A stretch of DNA of 64,000 nucleotides from positions 1,201,155-1,265,154 of the forward strand of contig JAHNZQ020000049.1 of NCBI GenBank assembly GCA_019155205.2. Direction: 5' to 3'. Below, in pieces: positions 1-8,623 of this stretch (its first letter is position 1; each line of letters opens with the position of its first letter). The notes beneath the pieces were generated by a model. That model saw nothing but the letters and a program-made list of their open reading frames with translations, searched no databases and was not told where the DNA came from. The translations under genes and the position numbers were made by a program. The DNA is from Gracilaria vermiculophylla. Its lineage: Eukaryota > Rhodophyta > Florideophyceae > Gracilariales > Gracilariaceae.

Positions 1-198
1 AAGGAATTGGAGACGGAGGGCTTCAAGCGGGGATCGCTGTCTTCGCCATTGCAAACAGACCTTACTGCACAAAGTCTGCTACCTTCGCAGATGCACTCTA
101 TTGATGTGGTAGTGAACCAAAGGCCCACATATCCGGTGCCAAAAACTCCTCGTCTGATGCAGCAGATGCCCCATTCGACGCCTCCTATGACCGGCTAA
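1..198 (+). CDS. possible 3' end of a gene cut by the window edge
   Basis: The frame is open from the first base to a TAA at 196-198, giving about 65 residues with no recognisable domain; the tail is rich in Pro, Ser and Gln. Because it is open at the left edge it may be the C-terminus of a gene starting outside the window. It could equally be chance, since no family similarity is visible. The DNA that follows is a minisatellite and then featureless sequence. Confidence 0.25.
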   Translation, partial: KELETEGFKRGSLSSPLQTDLTAQSLLPSQMHSIDVVVNQRPTYPVPKTPRLMQQMPHSTPPMTG

Positions 199-342
199 AA
201 AATGTTCGCAGAAGCTGCCGCTTCGTCCAACTAGGAGCCCAAAGAAACGCATCCTTGAAGCAATCAAGAAGCTTACTTGCGAAGGGCTACTAGAGCAGCG
301 ATTCCGGTCTGCGACAGAGATTGTGCGTGCTTTCCAAGACGT

Positions 343-482
343 GTACTGGCGACGACGCGTACTGGCGACAACGCGTACTGGCGACAACGCGTAATGGAGA
401 CGACGGGCGATGGCGACGACGCGTAGTGGAGAAGGCGCATAGTGGCGAAGTATTGTAGTGTAGATGGCGCGTAGTGGAGATG
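343..482. repeat. degenerate minisatellite, unit about 16 bp
   Basis: Copies of a GTACTGGCGACAACGC-like unit run head to tail. The first three are nearly identical; later ones drift (GTAATGGAGACGACG, GTAGTGGAGAAGGCGC). The array keeps several frames open on the minus strand, which produces spurious reading frames. Confidence 0.75.
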
Positions 483-956
483 GTATGTTGTGATGGTGGC
501 AAACTGGGTTTTGTGACTCCATGAGCGCCTAATTGTGTGCGATCTAGCTTGCGCAAGGAGCCCGTTAACGGCGGAATAGACCAGGACTGTAACTCACGAC
601 AATCCAGGCACTTGTATCTTGAGGATTTGTAAGAGCTAAAGCAGTTTTTAAGAACATCGTAAAATGATACGCATCGTGATAGACATTCAGTATTTCCCTA
701 GAACTCATTATCGCTTTATTGAAACCAGTGTAAAATCTATGGTTGGAAGCTTGTGGAAGACAAAAGGTAAAAGTCGATCCTAGCGTATGTGATGTCAACC
801 ACTTAAATAAAGCGATTCGAGTCAGAACAAAAAACAGAAAACAAGTACGGTCACCTTATCAGGCGTCAACTGAATGATTGCGATGGAAACTTTCAGGAAA
901 GACCACGCAGTTCCCGAAAACAATCTGGAAATAGTTAAAAGAAGAACGCTAAAACT
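483..956. other. intergenic, nothing recognised
   Basis: Roughly 470 bp between the minisatellite and the 3' end of the secreted-protein gene. Only short reading frames without family likeness are present. It probably holds the 3' UTR of the minus-strand gene that ends at 957. Confidence 0.4.
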
Positions 957-2219
957 CTAAGCAAACTTCAACATGTCCGGAGCACATTCATTGACAAGCG
1001 CCAAGCCCTGAGCTCCCTGTTTGGTCTTCCAAAACTCAAAAAAGTCATGTGTTTGGTGAGACTCCTCACAGTTTGATATAGACAGTACGTTGGAAATTTG
1101 ATCGCAGAACGACAGGAGTGATTGACTCAACAGCTTCGTAGGGATAATGACGCACATACAACGTCGAACAGAGTCACAGTAGTCTGGAGTAGAAGGTGCT
1201 ATTGAGGGTTCAGATTTTTCGTGCATATTGAGCGACCGACGCGTAGATAGCTGAACACGTTCTGAACCACCATCGGGACAAGGCTCTCGAGAAGGAGGGG
1301 TGCTCATTTTCGGCATTTGAATTGGAGAAGCGTGAAGATACTTTTCCAGTCGAATATTCATGGGAACGATTAGTTCGGTTGGAGCTGTGCCACTCGGACG
1401 AGGCGACTGCGGGCTGACACCTTCCAAATCTGAGGGCTCCGTTTTAAGATTTTGCATTTCAAGCGCGGTAGTCATGGGGTTAACCGCCTGAGAAACGAGC
1501 TGAGACGGACTCGGGGAGCTTTGGAAATTGGACGCGGTGGGGCTAATAACAGCTTGGTGTACTTTGCTTGCGCTACGCCCAACTGTGTGAGCGTCTGAAG
1601 ATGAAAGAAAAGACGGCGGTTGCAGGACAAGTCTTTGCGATGGAGAAGGCGTTACGGTATGTTCCATAGAATGATTGAGATGTAATGGGAGCGGCTCTGC
1701 AGATAGAATTCGAGTTCTTTGGATGCGGAGTGGAACGACAATAAGACGCTTGACAATCTTTGGGAGAGGTGTTTTGGACGATTCCGATACGGGGTCTGTT
1801 TGAGCTGAATCCAAAAATGCAGTAGGGAGAGGAGAGAAGGCCGGAGTTTTGGACTGAAGCGCAGCAAAAGCCGAAGGAGTCTTTGAACCCATGCGGGCAA
1901 AAGCGGCAATACGATTGGACGGCGACGGTGAAGGCGTGCGTGTCGGAACCTCTTTGTAAGGGGTTATGACGACCGGACTCTGAAGAGCGGACGGAACTGG
2001 AGAAACAGAGAACTGCGGGGTGAGGGAGCCAAAGAAAGAAAGATGGGAAACTGAATGCGGTGAAGGCGCTTCATGAGGGATGTGGGTGATTTGGATGACG
2101 GTGAATGCGGCCTGATAGGAAGGGGATGGGGATGGAGTGACGAATTGGTACGTGAAGGCGGCATGAGTGGGAAGCACGCAGAGAGCGAAGATGGCAACAG
2201 TTAGAGTTAGTGGTTGCAT
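957..2219 (-). CDS. secreted Ser/Pro-rich protein, 420 aa, unknown function
   Basis: The start chosen is the ATG at 2219, because it opens directly onto a signal peptide (MQPLTLTVAIFALCVLPTHA, cleavage expected near residue 20); the longer frame begins at a non-ATG codon. The mature chain is rich in Ser, Pro and Thr, with repeated TPSPSPS / TPSPSQ / SSPSPSQ motifs spread over residues 28-270, typical of extracellular, probably O-glycosylated linkers. The last 70 residues differ: they carry five Cys (CMCV, SFCDQ, SNCEES, NECAPD) and look folded. I do not recognise a family. It is transcribed divergently from DPH3 across a 561-bp spacer. A cell-wall or matrix protein is a reasonable inference, nothing more. 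Confidence 0.7.
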   Translation of the reverse strand: MQPLTLTVAIFALCVLPTHAAFTYQFVTPSPSPSYQAAFTVIQITHIPHEAPSPHSVSHLSFFGSLTPQFSVSPVPSALQSPVVITPYKEVPTRTPSPSPSNRIAAFARMGSKTPSAFAALQSKTPAFSPLPTAFLDSAQTDPVSESSKTPLPKIVKRLIVVPLRIQRTRILSAEPLPLHLNHSMEHTVTPSPSQRLVLQPPSFLSSSDAHTVGRSASKVHQAVISPTASNFQSSPSPSQLVSQAVNPMTTALEMQNLKTEPSDLEGVSPQSPRPSGTAPTELIVPMNIRLEKYLHASPIQMPKMSTPPSREPCPDGGSERVQLSTRRSLNMHEKSEPSIAPSTPDYCDSVRRCMCVIIPTKLLSQSLLSFCDQISNVLSISNCEESHQTHDFFEFWKTKQGAQGLALVNECAPDMLKFA

Positions 2220-2780
2220 TGTTGCTGAGGGGTGCGCGTAGAGCAATATGAGATTGATGTGGAAAAACAATGAAGCGTGACGAAGGGTGTGGTGGGGTGG
2301 AGAAGGTTGGGGCGATGGAGTCGGTCGGACAGCAGGAAATGGGGCAGCATGGCGAGCGTTTTATGCAAGTTAGGATAAAGAGGAGAGGAGCACACAAGAT
2401 GATCAAAAAGGGCATGAGAGTGAGGTGCGCGGGGGAAGGCGGGCTCGCAGATAAAGCTTGCCCCGCGCATGCCACGCAACTCCCACGTGCGCACACGGCG
2501 CATGAGGGAGTTGTGAGAGAGAAGCGGCAATAATCTACACGTTGGCCATGTGTTTGAGGTCCCATAACACGTGGAAGATACAGCTGTGTGCGGTGTACAC
2601 GCAACACTACAGCGCGGGACGCGCTGGCGGCGCGACGGCGCGGCGGTGCGCGGCGTTTTTCGCGCGATTCGGCGCGGGCTGGAAACGGCATGCGGCGTGG
2701 GAGCCATCTTCGGACGCCTTGCGGAGTGCGCGAAGTAGAGTGGAGTTGCGCGCGCACTAACCCGCGTCACAATACGCACG
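2220..2780. promoter_or_regulatory. bidirectional promoter region with CACGTG boxes
   Basis: Spacer between the divergent starts of the secreted Ser/Pro-rich protein and DPH3. It contains CACGTG cores near 2483 and 2569 and a partial copy (ACACGTTGG) near 2537. CACGTG is the usual core for bHLH/bZIP factors; binding here is inferred. The half next to DPH3 is CpG-dense. Confidence 0.45.
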
Positions 2781-3182
2781 ATGGTAAGTAAACCGGCGCG
2801 TCAAAGGGCGACACGAGCAGGGACACCGGGTGGTGACGACGAGTGGCGGCTTCTGACGGCGTGAGGCGGCTTCTGACGGCGTGAGGCGGCTTGCATTCGG
2901 TCTGGTGCGCGCGAATAGCCCGTTTACGACGACGTAGACCTCGAAGATATGAGCTGGGACGAAGGGCTGCTGGCGTATGTGTACCAATGCCCGTGCGGGG
3001 ACGTGTTTCAGATCACGCCGGCGGAGCTTCGCGCGGGCGAGGAGATCGCGCGCTGCCCTAGCTGCACGCTGGTCGTGCGCGTCATCTATGATCTGGACGA
3101 GCTAAACGACGGCGCAGGGGGGGACGGGGGGGGGGACGAGCGGTTGCGCGTGCGGTGCGCCCCGGAAGAGTTCGAGCACTGA
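2781..3182 (+). CDS. DPH3: diphthamide biosynthesis protein 3 (CSL zinc finger), spliced, 88 aa
   Basis: DPH3/KTI11 is a small zinc/iron protein that acts as electron donor for the DPH1-DPH2 step of diphthamide synthesis on EF2, and is linked to Elongator. Coding exons are 2781-2783 and 2919-3182. The first coding exon is only the ATG, followed directly by GTAAGT; the intron ends GAATAG at 2918. Joining them gives MPVYDDVDLEDMSWDEG, the conserved acidic N-terminus of the family, whereas starting at the ATG at 2949 would remove it. The metal ligands are C25, C27, C47 and C50 (CPCGD...CPSC), followed by the family's VRVIYDLDEL. After residue 65 there is a Gly/Asp-rich tail. Length is normal for the family (about 80-90 aa). 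Confidence 0.9.
2784..2918 (+). other. DPH3: spliceosomal intron of DPH3 (135 bp)
   Basis: Starts GTAAGT immediately after the start codon and ends ATAG. It holds a tandem duplication at 2845-2892 (unit GGCGGCTTCTGACGGCGTGA, 2.4 copies), so the candidate branch site TTCTGAC occurs twice. The same heptamer, with a leading C, occurs in the C2H2 gene intron. Confidence 0.85.
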
Positions 3183-4552
3183 GCGTGGAAGGAGTGCGGT
3201 AGCGCGCGCCGATATTCACGGGCGACGTTGGCGGTTGGCGAGCGCGCGGCCGGGGCTGCGGCCGCGGGCCGCGGGCGCCAGTTGGCGCGCCGCGCGCCGC
3301 GCGCCGCGCGCCGCCGGTTGGCGCGCGCGCCAGCGCGCACACTTGGCGCGGTGCGCCGTCCCACGGCGCGTTGCGCGACGCCATTGGCACGGCGCCTGGA
3401 GAGCGCTAGCGCGCCTCCCCCCCGCCCCAAGCCGCTTTGCGCGACGCCATTGGCACGCCGCGGGGAGAGCGCTGGTGCGCTACTCCCCCGCCGCGCGCCG
3501 CGTCTCGCGCGAGTGCGCGCGCCTCCGCCGCCGCGCGCCGCCTTGGCGTCGCCTGCCGTACGCGTGCCGCATATGTCCGACAGCGCTCCTCCGCCCCCTT
3601 TTCCCGCGCCGCCCTCGTGCCCTTTCGCGTCGACCACGTGCGCCGCCTTACCGGTATCAATATCCCCTCCCCGCTCCTTCGCCATCCCCTGTAAACATAC
3701 AACCATCCTTGCACCATATCTAGATAAACAGTAAATCTGACCTTCTACACCGCCCATGCACCCCCACACAAGCCCTACTTAGACGCGTCGCTTCGTGCCC
3801 TGTATGTTGTCCTTCACCTCAAAACTTCTCGCCCAACACCTCCGAGTGATACACTCTCACCCCATCCCCCCAGCTCCCCCGCCCCCCTCCCCCCCTAACG
3901 CACCGCTTCCTGCCGTCGTAACCGTCGCCCTTCCCTCAACACTTCGAAACAACAAACCCCGACTACCTGCCTCACCTCCGCGTCCATGCTTACGGCCTCT
4001 CTAACGCCCTTAAGCATCAATAAGCGCATGCCCCATCCACCGCACCACGCGGCGCGCTCTCGCTCAACCTCCATGCGCGTTGTATTGTGCCACCGTGTAC
4101 ACTTTCCATTTTCCCTCACATCAACTGCCGCCACGACGCGCCGTAACCGCCGCGATACACAAACTTTTGTCTCAGCACAGCCAGCGCAAATCACAACACT
4201 TTTCCTGCGCCACCACATTTGAACCGCTATCGGTCGCCCGCGACACGAGTCTATTCCACCAACTTTACGGTCCACCCGCACAATCTAAAAGTATATTCCA
4301 GCCACCAAGCTTCCCACCCTCCTCTGCCACCCACGCCGCCTGCCCTCCCGCTCTGCCTCCAGCACTTTCCCCACCCACCTTTTCATCTCTTCCGTTTCCT
4401 CTTCTCTACTCTTTCTCGTCTCTTTCCTTCTTTGTCCCACTCTTGTTTGTACCCCGCTTTCTCTCTTTCCTTTCTCTCTCACCGTGTTTGTACCCCGCTT
4501 TCTCTCTTTCCTGCCTCTCTCACCGTCGCTCTCCTGATCCCCCTCCCACATC
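3183..4552. other. intergenic and MYB-1 upstream region, CpG island then pyrimidine-rich
   Basis: From about 3190 to 3570 the sequence is dominated by GCGC/CGCC strings, which leave all six frames open without protein-like content. From 3700 to 4550 it becomes C/T-rich on the plus strand. A 41-bp direct repeat (GTTTGTACCCCGCTTTCTCT...) occurs at 4445-4485 and 4486-4526, just upstream of the MYB-1 start, probably in its promoter or 5' UTR. I see no gene here. Confidence 0.6.
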
Positions 4553-5959
4553 ATGCACAACTTCCATCGCATGAACAATAACCCGCCGCTCATCTCATCG
4601 TCCGCCATGTCCTTTGCACGAGAGCCTACCTCCCCTCCGTTAACCCACCCTTTGGAATCGGCTCCGGGATCGGCTCGGCAATCAGGTCCCCAATCACATC
4701 CTAATCCCACAGGCTACAACAAAATGTCTATTGACAATCTGTTATGTAAACCCGTAACATCCCCGATGGGGGGCCCGCCACCGCCTACTCCCTCCCACCA
4801 CGTCACGATCTCCCCGGGGAGTCAGGCGCTACCGTCGCCGAGCTATCCGCTTTTTCATCACGTCTCTTTTCACTCAGCCGCTCACACTCATCATATTCCT
4901 TTACAGCCGGCTTCTCATAGTAACCAAGGGCGTTTTCAGCAGATGTCTCCTGATGATCAACCACAGTACCAAGCTGGGGCTCCTGGTCATGAAAGTCGTT
5001 TCCCGCCGTCAGCTCCCACCAGTCAAATGCAATACCAGCTGGCCTCTTCTGAAAATCATGTGCGGTTTCACCCGGCAACAGTTGGTCATCATGTGTCATA
5101 CCACCCGACGCCTTCTGGATCGTCGTCGCAATCGGCAGCAGCGGTAGCGGCGACGGCGGTGAAGTTGACGCCACTGGCCTCCCACTTGCCGTCGCAGCTT
5201 CCTCCCCAGCAGTTGCTACAGCCGCAGGAGCCCGTTATGGATATGGAAATCGATACCAGGCCCAGAGATCCGGCGCCGCCAATAGCACGTCAGATCCAGG
5301 GCCGCCAGGTACCCTTTCGTACGACGTCTCACACACCGATTAATCAATTCTCAAGCATGAATGCCCCACAGAGGAACTTCCGGAGTCAGGAAAAACCCGC
5401 AGGCCCTTCTTCGCAAGCCATGGTACCGCTTCCCATTGCAAAGCGACCCGCGCACATGACCTTGGACATGCGCAATAGGGTAGGTGAAGAGTCTTCTCTG
5501 GCTGTCGCTACTTCCGGTTCAGAGCCGAGAGTGAAGCGTCCTTGGGCGGATCAAGAAGACCGCCTGCTTCGCACACTGGTAGACCAGATGGGGCAAGGCC
5601 TTTGGGCAAACATTGCCCTTCAGATTCCAGGCAGAAGTGGAAAGCAAGTTCGAGAACGATGGCTGAATCATCTGTCACCCAATGTTACGAAGCGGCCATG
5701 GTCGAAGGAGGAGGATGAAATCATTATTAAGAATCATGATATGTTTGGAAATTGCTGGAGCCGCATCGCCAAAAAGCTCGATGGCCGTAGCGATAACTCA
5801 GTGAAGAATCGCTATTACACGACGTTGAGGAGAAGAATGGACAGGAAGGGTAAGAATCATCCAGGATCTGGGAAAAGAAGTCGTTCACAGCAGACAAATT
5901 CGGAAGGCAGTGAGGAGCAGCCAAAGCAGAAGCTGAAAAAGTCTGGACCGAATGAATGA
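4553..5959 (+). CDS. R2R3-type MYB transcription factor, 468 aa, single exon (MYB-1)
   Basis: Sequence-specific nuclear DNA-binding protein. Two MYB repeats sit near the C-terminus. R2 spans about 328-374 with the helix tryptophans W331, W351 and W370 (motif RSGKQVRERWLNHL). R3 spans about 380-424 with W383, W402 and Y421 (motif RSDNSVKNRYYTTL). R3 keeps a Trp at its first core position, as in animal c-Myb, where land-plant R2R3 proteins usually have another hydrophobic residue. The N-terminal 320 residues are low complexity, rich in Pro, Ser, His and Gln, with imperfect repeats of about 22-24 residues at 126-190 (GRFQQMSP, SRFPPSAP, VRFHPATV). A basic KKGKN/KRSR stretch follows R3. No intron interrupts the repeats, unlike MYB-2 at 37 kb. 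The start is the first in-frame ATG. Confidence 0.9.
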   Translation: MHNFHRMNNNPPLISSSAMSFAREPTSPPLTHPLESAPGSARQSGPQSHPNPTGYNKMSIDNLLCKPVTSPMGGPPPPTPSHHVTISPGSQALPSPSYPLFHHVSFHSAAHTHHIPLQPASHSNQGRFQQMSPDDQPQYQAGAPGHESRFPPSAPTSQMQYQLASSENHVRFHPATVGHHVSYHPTPSGSSSQSAAAVAATAVKLTPLASHLPSQLPPQQLLQPQEPVMDMEIDTRPRDPAPPIARQIQGRQVPFRTTSHTPINQFSSMNAPQRNFRSQEKPAGPSSQAMVPLPIAKRPAHMTLDMRNRVGEESSLAVATSGSEPRVKRPWADQEDRLLRTLVDQMGQGLWANIALQIPGRSGKQVRERWLNHLSPNVTKRPWSKEEDEIIIKNHDMFGNCWSRIAKKLDGRSDNSVKNRYYTTLRRRMDRKGKNHPGSGKRSRSQQTNSEGSEEQPKQKLKKSGPNE

Positions 5960-7506
5960 TGTATTCCGAGACCTCGTCGTCTTTTTTATCTGTACAGTAC
6001 GCGCATATATCTTGAGAAACAATCTAGCTGATTTATTACGCAGGGAATGTACCGTTACTCTTGTAGATCAGTGGGCTAATGTAGTTAGCCCAGATACAAG
6101 GATAAATACTGGTTGTTTAAAGTAAATTACGAATGATTAATCAAAGAACGTTGTTTTGGTACCGATAGCAATGACGGCGAGCTGGGAGGGGGGATTGCCG
6201 TGGAAAGTAGAGTTTTTAAGGTATTTAGAGTTTCGGTTGTGAGCGATTGCGTGGGGGTAACAGTTGCATTAAAAAACGGCAATGAAGATTTTTGTTTTAC
6301 TTTTGACACGAGTCGCGTAGGTTTTCTGTTTGCATCGCTACTGATAACGATGTTGTTAAGCAACGTCTGCGATGATGATCGCGATTGCTTGGGCGGTGCT
6401 GGTTGCAGGACGCGGCAGCAATCACCCGAAAAAAATGGGTGTGGATCGATTTGGGTGCGGGCAGCAAGCGTGGGCGAATTTTGAGCGTTGGGCGAGGCCC
6501 AAGTGGACCGCATCTGTATGGGGCGGGCAGAAAACATATTTCTCGGGAGACAGCTTGGCCCGTAAGAAATGATGAAATGAGCGGTGCGCCAGAGGGGTGA
6601 AAAAAAGAGCAGAAACAAGGGGCGCCTGGACCGGTTGGTGCTCGCGAGGAACTTCGTTGAGGCAAGCGCTAGGGGAGCACGAAAGGAGGGCTTGAGCGAG
6701 TTGGAGGAGCCGCAGCTGGAGGAGAGTTGTATCGGCTGGCAAGGCAATATTCTCGAGGCGAGAGTTGCGAGGCGCGCGACGCAGCAAAACGTGGCGCAAT
6801 TTTGGCGCGGCAAACAAAACGAGGAACAGCGAGGATCATATGTAGCAGTGGAGGATTTCTGCGCGCGCGGCTTTTACTCGCCCACTTGTTGCTGCAGCGT
6901 GCAGGCTGCCGCGTGGAAGGAAAAAAAATGAAAAAAGCGCGCGCTCTCAGCACGCGCGCGCGTGTAATGCGATGCGCTCGCGGCGAGCGGGGGAGGGGGG
7001 AAAGGGGGGGTCGGGGCAAGGGGGGCGGGGAAGCTGGTGCTCTGACATATGCAGAGGCGCCGCCACGTGTATGCGTTGGTCTCTGGACCACGCATGCAAC
7101 GTCGGCACGAAATCTTTCTGGCCACGCCCATACGGTGGCCATGAAGGGGGTGATGTCGCCAGTAATGAGTTTTGACATGTGCACAGGTCAGCTATCATGC
7201 GAGCGCTGTCCACGCTATCCACATACGCACAATGGCGACGTGGACCACGTGGCTGACATGCCACGCACGCGCACTGGCCACGCGTGAACCCTTGTGTCGC
7301 TTTCGGAATCTTGTGCTGCGCACTGCGCATCGTATTGCACGCAGGCGCAGCGCCACCGCTATATACGCGCCGGCGACACCCCTCAATATCGCCACCGTTC
7401 TCCCGCCGCCGTTCTCCCGCCGCCGTTCTCCCGCCGCTGTTCTCCCGCCGCCGGTACCCCGCCTGCGGTGTCTTGCCTTTGCTTTTCCGCCTCCCTACCC
7501 GCCACC
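5960..7506. other. intergenic; promoter and 5' UTR of the C2H2 gene
   Basis: About 1.5 kb without a supported gene. Long minus-strand frames at 6127-6817 begin at non-ATG codons, overlap one another and show no family likeness. The 7060-7290 part has a cluster of CACGTG/CCACGCGT-type boxes (near 7067, 7239 and 7273). At 7395-7452 a 15-bp unit (GTTCTCCCGCCGCC) is repeated four times just upstream of the start codon. Confidence 0.55.
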
Positions 7507-8531
7507 ATGCCGACGCCGCCACACCACCGAACACCGCCGCGCAGCCCCGACCGGACCGCCGCAACCCCGCCTCGCCCCGATTCGCCACCTTCCACCTCCC
7601 CGGTGTCCAGCCCCCACGGCGTGCGCCGTCTAGCGCCTCTCCCCCCCAATATGTTTTCGCAGTCGCCGTCGCACAACCCGCACCCGCCTCGCGAACTTCG
7701 CCCCGGCAGGCTGCCTCTCCACGAACGTACCCTGTATGTACAGGGTGTCCCAATACTTACGCTGCCGCCCGACTTTTACCTGACGGAGGCCGATATTCTC
7801 ATCGACAGAGAGTTCAAACGCCGAGCCCGCGCCAACCGTGACAACGACCACGCTTCGAAGCGCGTGTGCCTCCCCTCAACCGCGACGGGCGTGATGAACC
7901 CCAGCTCTGGCGCACTGCCATCACAGCTTCGCAATGTTGCCGGCTTCCCGCCGTCGTACAATCTGCACCACGAGGCCGATGCGTTGCAGTTCGTGCCGTC
8001 AGACGCCGCGTTCTCGCACTGGTCCCAGGCCCCGCGCGCAGCCAATAAGTGGACCTGCACCAGCTGTTCGTTCCAGTTTGCGTACAAAGACCATCTGGCA
8101 CGCCACCGCGCGTTTGTGCACGAGGGCAAGACCGAAAGCAAGTGCAGCCACTGCTCCAAGGTATACGTCGAGTTTAAAAGTCTTCGTCGTCACATCAACG
8201 TACGTGGACCCATCCGCCTCCCGCTTTTCGAGTTGATCTGCTTCCACGCATTACCTTCTGACCCGCCTCGTTTTTCCACATGTTTCTCTGTTTCCTTCTG
8301 CGTATTTTTCTCTGTTTATCTGTTTCCCCGTATCGCGCGCGGCAGCAAAACCACATTAGTTTGTCGGCGTCGGGCTGTTCCTTCTTCTGCTACTGGTGCC
8401 CGTTCCGCTGCCAGCAGCTGGACCTGTGGCGAAGCCATATTCTCACGGCTCACTTCGGAGAGAGTTACGCGCACCGCATCAGCTGGGACACCTGGAGATG
8501 CCTGGTGCGTAGCGAACAGCACAATGCGTAA
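7507..8531 (+). CDS. three-finger C2H2 zinc-finger protein, spliced, 292 aa
   Basis: Probable nucleic-acid-binding protein. Coding exons are 7507-8199 and 8346-8531. Finger 1 uses C184, C187, H200 and H205; finger 2 uses C213, C216, H229 and H234; finger 3 uses C246, C249, H262 and H267. All three follow C-x2-C-x12-H-x4-H. The last His of finger 2 is encoded by exon 2 (HIN|QNH), so the splice both completes finger 2 and brings in finger 3, which strongly supports it. The N-terminal 60 residues are Pro/Ser-rich. I chose the ATG at 7507 for its GCCACCATG context; the ATG at 7651 is an alternative that would remove 48 residues. The stop lies about 90 bp before the 351-bp tandem array. The target is unknown. 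Confidence 0.82.
8200..8345 (+). other. intron of the C2H2 zinc-finger gene (146 bp)
   Basis: Phase 0, begins GTACGT, ends CGGCAG, with a T-rich tract upstream of the acceptor and a CTTCTGAC candidate branch site near 8256. It contains no in-frame stop, so retention would extend reading in another frame to a stop at 8538 and destroy fingers 2 and 3. Confidence 0.8.
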
Positions 8532-8623
8532 GACGTGAACCGCTGTGTTGCGCAAAATTCGCAGCTAACGCTTGTCGCCAATCGGCGCCGATTCAACGCA
8601 CCACCGCGGCGCGTCACGTGCGC

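Noticed and set aside
3082..3769. Several long overlapping frames on both strands (up to about 227 codons)
   Set aside because: They lie in GCGC/CGCC-rich DNA that lacks stops in all frames; products are Arg/Ala/Pro strings without family likeness.
6127..6817. Minus-strand frame of 228 codons
   Set aside because: No ATG start, overlapping frames of similar length, no domain; left as unsupported.
6947..7753. Minus-strand frame of 268 codons over the C2H2 gene 5' region
   Set aside because: Antisense of a CpG-rich leader; composition Arg/Gly-rich and it conflicts with the well supported C2H2 gene.
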